Below, piece after piece: positions 1 through 64,000 of a stretch of 64,000 nt of DNA. Within the stretch, counting starts at the first letter, position 1, and every line of letters begins with the position of its first letter. Both the position numbers and the translations under genes were made by a program. Location: contig BAAHQB010000100.1 in the NCBI GenBank assembly GCA_054601695.1, positions 124,001-188,000 of the forward strand, read 5' to 3'. The notes beneath the pieces were generated by a model, which was not told where the DNA came from, made no database searches, and saw only the letters and a list, made by a program, of their open reading frames with translations. Origin of the DNA: Amorphochlora amoebiformis. Taxonomy: Eukaryota > Cercozoa > Chlorarachniophyceae.

Positions 1-30651
<30,651 letters not shown>

Positions 30652-30821
30652 AAATCGGCGGAACAGATGGCCCTGGAGAAAAGCCATTAGTATATATACC
30701 TCATGCAATACCGTGGTACATCCATTTGAATATATATAAAACTACCGTTTGAAAATTTGGTGTTAGCACTTTTGTGCAAAAGCGTGCAATCATTGTGATT
30801 GCACACCAATCCCAAATACAC

Positions 30822-30914
<93 letters not shown>

Positions 30915-30953
30915 ATATTATATATATATATACATATATACATACATAGTACA

Positions 30954-31001
<48 letters not shown>

Positions 31002-31146
31002 GTATATAAATATAATATACAAACACATATATATGTCTGCGAGTGTATTTATGTATTTACGATATGTATCTAAATATGTGATACATATATATATATATAT
31101 ATATCTAAATATATATATGTAAGTTATGTATATATGCATATATGTG

Positions 31147-31182
<36 letters not shown>

Positions 31183-31366
31183 AATATACATGTATATATC
31201 TAGTATATGTATATATATATATATATATCTAGTATATATATATATATATGTATATATATGTACATATATATGTACATATATATATATATATATATATGCT
31301 ACGCACTGCACTCAGGCTAATTACTAGAATTATCTACATAATATCTACTAGATCTAACATACGCAT

Positions 31367-31408
<42 letters not shown>

Positions 31409-32096
31409 TACATATGTGTGTATATATCATGTGATATACTCATATATCATAGGCTATGTACGATTACTAGCAATTTACTATACTAGCCTAAGTTTAACTC
31501 TAAGATCATACTTTCCTCAACAGGAATTAATTATAGCCTGTGACAGTAATTAAACTCATTTTAGACGAGCTAGAAGCCTGGGAAGCTGCCCGTGATCATA
31601 GTGTAGATAATAGAATGAGCTGCAGAATTACGTATACAAGTACTATTATTGAATTCAATAACTAGAATAACACTTTACCTAGATATAGCCTTGAAATTTC
31701 TAATATTATTCAACTACAGCCAGCCAGGTAATGTATGAAACCGTAACTAGCTGCTGTACTACTGGCCAATTGTTCAACTATTCAACTTATTGAGTAGTAA
31801 GTATACTCGTATTGAGTCTAGTTACAAGTAGCAATCTATAATCGAGAGAAAGCACGACGGCTCTATGTGGTACGTACGTACCGTATGATCATGATGGTAT
31901 ATCTGGTATATACGTACCTTGCTATGTATATTCGGCGTGGCATAATTGTGACGATACGTCTAGTACGTACGTACGCTATGGTACGTATCAAGCTATGTAA
32001 GATACGCATCCACTAGTATACGCACAGCAGTGCTCACGTCTAGGTGCAATTTTGCCATATGGTATATATGTATATATATATATATATATACATATT

Positions 32097-32142
<46 letters not shown>

Positions 32143-32437
32143 TGTAACATAATATATATATATATATATATATATGTTTGTTATATGTAATATGTGTGTG
32201 TGTTTGTGTATAGTATATGTGTCACGGTGTGTGCACATGTATGTTGTATCCACAGTGATGTGTTGGCATCGATACAATTTGTCTGCGCATAAATATATAT
32301 TGATATTTACAGTTATCGCAATTAGTAGATATTGGTACTAAGTTGCGCTAAGTTGTCATGCATGGATTCTCAATGAAATCGTCCAACGTTTACACATACA
32401 TTGATACATATATATATACAATTATATCTAGTATGTA

Positions 32438-32476
<39 letters not shown>

Positions 32477-32616
32477 ATATATATATATATGTGTGTATGT
32501 GTATGTGTATATAAACTTCAACACAAACGTCAACCAGTTCGAATTCGAATACTCTATCGACGAGAATGAAAAACAAATATGGCATTATAATGAGTCACGA
32601 CACTAAACAAAACAAT
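30652..32616. other. Convergent intergenic region between HECT ligase and kinase
   Basis: No coding signal in either strand. 30830-31300 is almost entirely (TA)n with CATATA variants. 31310-32040 is unique, AT-rich sequence with several GTACGTAC runs (about 31870-31985). 32050-32520 is again TA/TG microsatellite. No AATAAA-type polyadenylation signal stands out after the HECT stop. Confidence 0.7.
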
Positions 32617-32916
32617 CTAGTCTTCCTGAATCCTCTTCATATAAGCGGGTTCAAAAGTGTCGGCTCCCTCGGTATATTGCGCAGATGTTGCATAACGAAC
32701 TGTCTCAGAATTTGTGCGAATCATCGTGTCGGCCTGACCATCTCTGACGCTGGTGTCGAACCTTCCCGTTGTTTCGTTCGCGTCGTCTTCAGGCGAAGAT
32801 ATGTCGTCGTCGGACTCGGCTTTTAGCTTTCGCAAGGTGTCGATTTGGGGCATGCATTTCTCTACCAGCGTGGCCACGATCTGGAAGGATTATATGTAAA
32901 TATATATGTATATGTA

Positions 32917-32980
<64 letters not shown>

Positions 32981-33247
32981 ATGTATGTACATATATATAT
33001 ATATACATTATATTAAATTATATATTTATGTATATTTATATTATATACACACATATATACATATACATATATATACATATATAATATAAATATGTATATA
33101 AATAAATTAATACATATTACATATTTACATGTGTAAGATAGTTCATAAATACTATATGCAAATATATAACAAATGTACACACATGTATATACAAACACAC
33201 ATATATATATATATATATATATATTTCTACATAAATAGATATTTGAA

Positions 33248-33314
<67 letters not shown>

Positions 33315-33543
33315 ATACAGAATATGTTGTATGTAAATAAGTTACATATTTATAGAAGGCACACGCTGTACAAACTCGCCATTGTGTATGATTAAAGGTT
33401 ATACGCATCGGTAAGAGAATATTTCAAATTATTTGTATGTATGCAAGTATGTAAATGATTCATATATGGTTTGTGTAACACACACACACACACATATACA
33501 TATATATATATATATATATATAATATACATATATATATGTATA

Positions 33544-33582
<39 letters not shown>

Positions 33583-33583
33583 G

Positions 33584-33624
<41 letters not shown>

Positions 33625-33699
33625 GTATGTATATATATATATATATTTATACCTTAATATATACATATATATATATATATATATTATATATATTATATG

Positions 33700-33736
<37 letters not shown>

Positions 33737-35282
33737 GTCACATATTTTCCAAAGAGTAATTTGAATCAATGAACTCATTACCTTCTTATCAGGCGCGTTA
33801 GTGATGAAGGGATGCTTCAGCAGGTCTTTTGCAGTTGGTCTTGCCTTGAAGTCCTTCTGCAAGCACTTCTTTACAAAATCTTGGAAATTTGTGGACCTAT
33901 CGGCATCTTATTATCAGCGAGCAAAGCGCAATGGTGGAGGTTACGTTAACATTACCACTCGTCGTCCTCATCCAGGGTTGGCGGAGGGTTCTTAGGGATC
34001 AGAAAGATAGCCTTCATGGGATATACGTTATGCAAAGGCGGCCTGCCTTCTGCGCATTCGATCGCGGTGATTCCTAGAGACCAGATGTCAGCCTTGCTGT
34101 TATACCCGCCGAGCTTTCGGGCCTTTGAATCGACGACCTCCGGGGCCATCCCTGTGTATGTGAACAAGATTTAGAGGAGGATAAACAAGCACAGAGAGTT
34201 AGAAAATGGCTCTTAGGGGAGAGTTCATGTGAGGGGTCAAGGTGGCATGTGTTGGTATATGTGGGAAGTAAAGGGATGATATTACAGTATGGGGTGCCTA
34301 TCATTGTCTTGGTCCTAGCTGCGTTTAGCAATAAAAAATTAGATTTTCAGAACTCAACCGCAAAGCACTAGAAAATGTAGACCTAGAGTATTGGTGAGCT
34401 TTTTCGACACCCCAAAGTCTGCTAGCTTGCAGTCTCCTTTCTCCGTGAGAAGCAGATTGGCTGCTTTGATGTCTGATACGGTATTTTTTTTAGTACGAAT
34501 TCACGTAATCTTTATGGGGTTATGCCGGCTCGACCTCTGTGAACTATCTTCTGCCCATGTAGGTGCGCAAGACCCTCAAGGGAGTGTTTCATACACACAG
34601 CCACCTCGCTTTCCGTCAACGTCATTCTGCATACCCCCATCAAATCCATCACCTAGAAGATTATCAAAGGGTTGAGTCTTAAGAATTCCAAGCGGCACGA
34701 CGGTTGAGGGATTCTCACAGATCCTGCAGCGCAGTATTCCATGGCAATATAAAATTTGTCGCTCTTTATCCAAGACCCGACGTATTGGACGATGTGAGGA
34801 CCATTGCAGTTTGCCAGGATCATAAGCTCGTCCTTCAGCCCCTTCATGTCGTCCTGGTCAAAGGTGCAATCTGTAAGAGGAAACTCGGCAAAAATCAAAA
34901 GTAATTGTACCTTCTGGATAGTCATGATCTTCATCGCAACTAAAAACAACCAAATTAGAATAGTTCGAAGAAGCAAAATTACAAGCACCCAATGCAGGCC
35001 ACCACACTTCCGTCAAGTTGAGAAAGATGGATACCACCTAGTCTCTAAGATATTGTGCGTGTGGCCTACCAACTGTCTTCTTGTCCTTCTTGCTGATGGC
35101 CTTCACCACCTGAGAAAACACAGAAGATGAGAAAAAACCACAAATCCGGACTCAAATTCTAGCCTCTCAGCACCCACCGTTCCATAAGCGCCTTTACCGA
35201 GCACTTCCTTTGTAATCTCGAAGTCATCCTCGGGGTTGCCTCCCTTGAAGTTGTCTTTGGATTTTGGTTTCTTGCCAGACAT
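32617..35282 (-). CDS. STE20/MST (Hippo-like, GCK-II) Ser/Thr protein kinase, complete, 10 exons
   Basis: Exons in coding order: 35282-35178, 35109-35070, 34939-34911, 34853-34719, 34652-34535, 34472-34383, 34318-34286, 34151-33956, 33896-33782 and 32880-32617; 1,125 nt, 374 aa, all phases consistent. Kinase landmarks: Gly loop LGKGAYGTV (28-36), VAMK Lys52, alpha-C Glu67, HRDIKAAN with Asp143, LADFG Asp161, activation segment [21 protein letters not shown] plus GTPYWMAPE is the STE20 signature, and [10 protein letters not shown] and MEYCAAGSV are MST/GCK-like. The C-terminal ~90 residues are acidic then Thr/Ser-rich ([24 protein letters not shown]), as in MST regulatory tails, but I see no clear SARAH domain. 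The start ATG at 35282-35280 opens [10 protein letters not shown]. Eight of nine introns are 57-134 nt and free of TA arrays; only the last (901 nt) contains them. Confidence 0.92.
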
Positions 35283-36175
35283 GGTTATATCGGTGGTGCT
35301 GCCGACCGCCACGCGAGTACAGCAAACCGAAGAATTATTGTGTAAAACTGAAAATTGCGACAGATAAATTTAAGAAGAATCATGAGCTATGAGACTCCAT
35401 ATATCTAAAGATATCTAAAATCCAATATCCAACTTGACACGTGTCAATGGCTGCGTCGGGGTCGCTTGCGAGACTTGGGTTAGTCGCCGTCACCCTGTTG
35501 ATACCTCACCTCCTTAGAACTCGGTAGTTATTCTTGAGAATCATGTCCATAGTGATGCGAATGTGTCCATAGAGCAGTGGGGTTTGGAGGATAGGCTTCG
35601 CATTTTCCCGCCTCCGAAAGTCTCAAAAGTCATGCGCAAATATTTGCATGGCCAGCATACACGATCCTCTCGTGTTTCGCCCATATGCATGCGTAAATAC
35701 CAGTATGTATGGTCTCATAGACTGGAAGCCCCGGAGAAGCTTCAATGTGAGTGCCCTCACGGGTCGTAAAGGCACATGGACAAATTAATGCACACTGTGT
35801 GTCAGTATAAACACTCTCTCACGAACATGTTTTAATACATTTTGTTCAACTGATGAATAAAATTACATCCATGATCATACTTTGACGGCTGGTATACACC
35901 TTCTCGTGACTCGAAACCCCGCATGTACGCATTTACGTGCCCAATAGAAGTCCATGCGAATTAGCCATCCTTCATTCTCTCACGGGTCGAATGCAGCAAT
36001 CATGTCCATAGCAAGCTTATATTCTCTCGCCATTCATGAATACCATATGCATATTTACGCGGCCAGCACACATTCTCACAATTCACACATGTATTGTCTA
36101 TCATCTCACTTTTTTTCCCTCTCTTTTCCACGAGTATGACCAGTATATATCCCACGGTGGTGGGTTAGGACGTCG
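35283..36175. promoter_or_regulatory. Shared upstream region of divergent kinase and methyltransferase genes
   Basis: The 893 bp between the two start codons must hold both promoters and 5' UTRs. It is nearly free of TA microsatellites, unlike its surroundings. It carries degenerate repeats of a CTCG/TCACGGGTCGAA-type word and a GCATGCGTAAATA-type word: 35632-35705, 35750-35775, 35900-35950, 35979-36010 and 36050-36085. GGCCAGCAYAC recurs at about 35649 and 36061, and ATGTCCATAG at about 35543 and 36002. No TATA box or initiator is evident at a fixed distance from either ATG. Confidence 0.5.
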
Positions 36176-51350
<15,175 letters not shown>

Positions 51351-51960
51351 CTCTTTACAGAAATATTGTAGATTGAAACCTTCAGGTAAGCAATATCGTA
51401 GGAACGTAACTTAATTACGATGGCGCCTAGTGACAATCTTTAAATCTAATTTTCGTATGATGGATGATCAGCTCACTGTAATTGAGCTTAGTCTACTAGT
51501 AGCCTTCAAAATCTAGAAAATCCGGCTACTTAAAATTTTAAGTCATCTTTTTTAAATTTCGATATCGATTTCGGATTTTTAAGCTAGTATGTATACTGTA
51601 TTGATACCCGTATAGATATAATACTAAGATATCGTCGACTAGTGACTGGAGGGGTAACTCGATCACACATCCTCTAGATCCTCAGTGACATGCCGCATTG
51701 GCCAAACATACAATAGGTAATCGCAGCTCTGAATGGAGACAATCAGAGGCCTTGTAAATGTGCCTGTGAAGTAGATGGATTGTGCAGTGGCTGGCTACGA
51801 GCCTAAAGACTACCTAGACTACTGGGCCTCTGCAAACGAAGCTTGTGCTGTTTTCGTTGTTGGTGTGAGAATCTATATGTATCGTTGACTATGAGTGAGA
51901 ATGTTTGTGTATTTGGGAGATTTATGTATATAATAGATGTGTTGCATGTGTACATATGTG

Positions 51961-52001
<41 letters not shown>

Positions 52002-52484
52002 TACATATAAGTATAAGATACATTCATTACATATACATATATATATATATATATAATTAATATACTTACATATATATATATGTGTGTATATATATATTAA
52101 TTGCATACACTATGACATATAAATACATACGCACACGATATGCATGGATATGTATGTATGTGTCTATATATATATTTATATGGTGTAATAATAATGTATG
52201 TGAACATATAAAACATATACCTACACACACATATATATATGTATATATATATATGTATATATATGTGTACATACATACATACACACAAACACAGATAATA
52301 TACATAAGTATGCATACACACATGTACACACATATATATATATATATATATGTATATGTATATATATACATATATATATCTGTAACCTCAACCAGATGAT
52401 GTAGATAATATATGTGTATGTATATATATACATATATATATATCTGTAACCTCAACTAGATGATGTACATACGCACGGAGGTGT

Positions 52485-52548
<64 letters not shown>

Positions 52549-52554
52549 GTAACC
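51351..52554. other. Convergent intergenic region between methyltransferase and GST genes
   Basis: 51351-51950 is unique AT-rich sequence with no exon that I can support. 51960-52380 is TA/TG microsatellite. 52380-52554 contains short copies of the GST terminal-exon 3' end, described separately. Confidence 0.6.
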
Positions 52555-63321
<10,767 letters not shown>

Positions 63322-63345
63322 CTTTAATATAATAAAGAAATTACA

Positions 63346-63386
<41 letters not shown>

Positions 63387-63580
63387 TGTATATATATATA
63401 TATAGTATAAAAGTATGAATATAATATTGTTTATATATAATATTATGCATATTCTCATATGCATATGTGATAATTTGTATGTACGTATATATATATATAT
63501 GTATTAATAACTATATTTGTACATACATGTATACATATATATATATATATATAATATACATATATATATATATATATATT

Positions 63581-63623
<43 letters not shown>

Positions 63624-63653
63624 ATTATATATTATATATATTCATATATGTGC

Positions 63654-63686
<33 letters not shown>

Positions 63687-63744
63687 CATATATACTTACT
63701 ATACATACATATGTATATTTGAACATATATATACACATATATAT

Positions 63745-63780
<36 letters not shown>

Positions 63781-63815
63781 CGATATTATATAGTATATAT
63801 ATTCATATATAAATA

Positions 63816-63846
<31 letters not shown>

Positions 63847-64000
63847 AATATATATTTACTTTACATACATATGTATATACATGTGAATATATGAGAATAT
63901 ATATATATATATATATGCATGTGTATACATATATATACATATATATACACGTATATATATATAAATATATAAATATATTATATATGTATATATGTATATA
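63322..64000. other. Intron of the GST gene: TA-rich, no exon seen
   Basis: From the acceptor of the first visible GST exon to the window end the sequence is (TA)n with scattered TACATA, CACACA and CGATATTATAT variants. No stretch of mixed composition long enough for an exon is visible. Confidence 0.7.

Noticed and set aside
51360-51950. Possible extra coding exon in the unique sequence after the methyltransferase stop
   Set aside because: No open frame with family-like sequence on either strand, and both neighbouring genes end without it.

Overview
The window is nuclear DNA from an intron-rich eukaryote. About 120 introns can be placed by eye. Almost all are GT-AG, two look like GC-AG, and most are filled with long (TA)n arrays. 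Coding stretches have mixed GC-rich codon use and no sign of genetic-code changes. The telomere-type repeat found inside introns is CCCTAA/TTAGGG. One gene is a plant/algal-type glutathione S-transferase and the rest are general eukaryotic families, so a protist, perhaps an alga or a lineage with algal ancestry, is the best guess. The species cannot be named from the sequence.

Layout. (1) 1-30651, + strand: the 3' part of one giant gene, 83 exons in the window and about 3,800 codons. It encodes a HECT-type E3 ubiquitin ligase with RCC1 blades, a lectin-like beta-sandwich, six SPRY domains, LamG/concanavalin-like domains, a possible UBA, a jacalin-like lectin domain, an F5/8-type-C (discoidin) domain and a terminal HECT domain with its catalytic Cys. 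Splice phases agree through the whole chain except at one exon (1975-2219), which has two surplus bases. (2) 32617-35282, - strand: a complete 10-exon STE20/MST-like kinase of 374 aa. (3) 36176-51350, + strand: a complete 17-exon METTL21/Methyltransf_16-like methyltransferase of 363 aa spread over 15 kb. (4) 52555-63321, - strand: 16 exons of a long-form glutathione S-transferase, with its 5' end beyond the window. Genes 1/2 and 3/4 are convergent. Genes 2 and 3 are divergent and share an 893-bp upstream region.

The most unusual signals are structural. Tandem repeats of several kinds ((TA)n, telomeric repeat, CA-rich repeat) often begin or end exactly at splice sites. Five telomere-type blocks lie in introns, each within about 25 bp of a splice site, and three copies of a ~48-bp companion element travel with them. 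Genes 3 and 4 carry about fifteen partial copies of their own exon ends, embedded in TA arrays, which makes a field of decoy splice sites. The four genes show no obvious joint pathway. The link between them is shared intron structure, not function.
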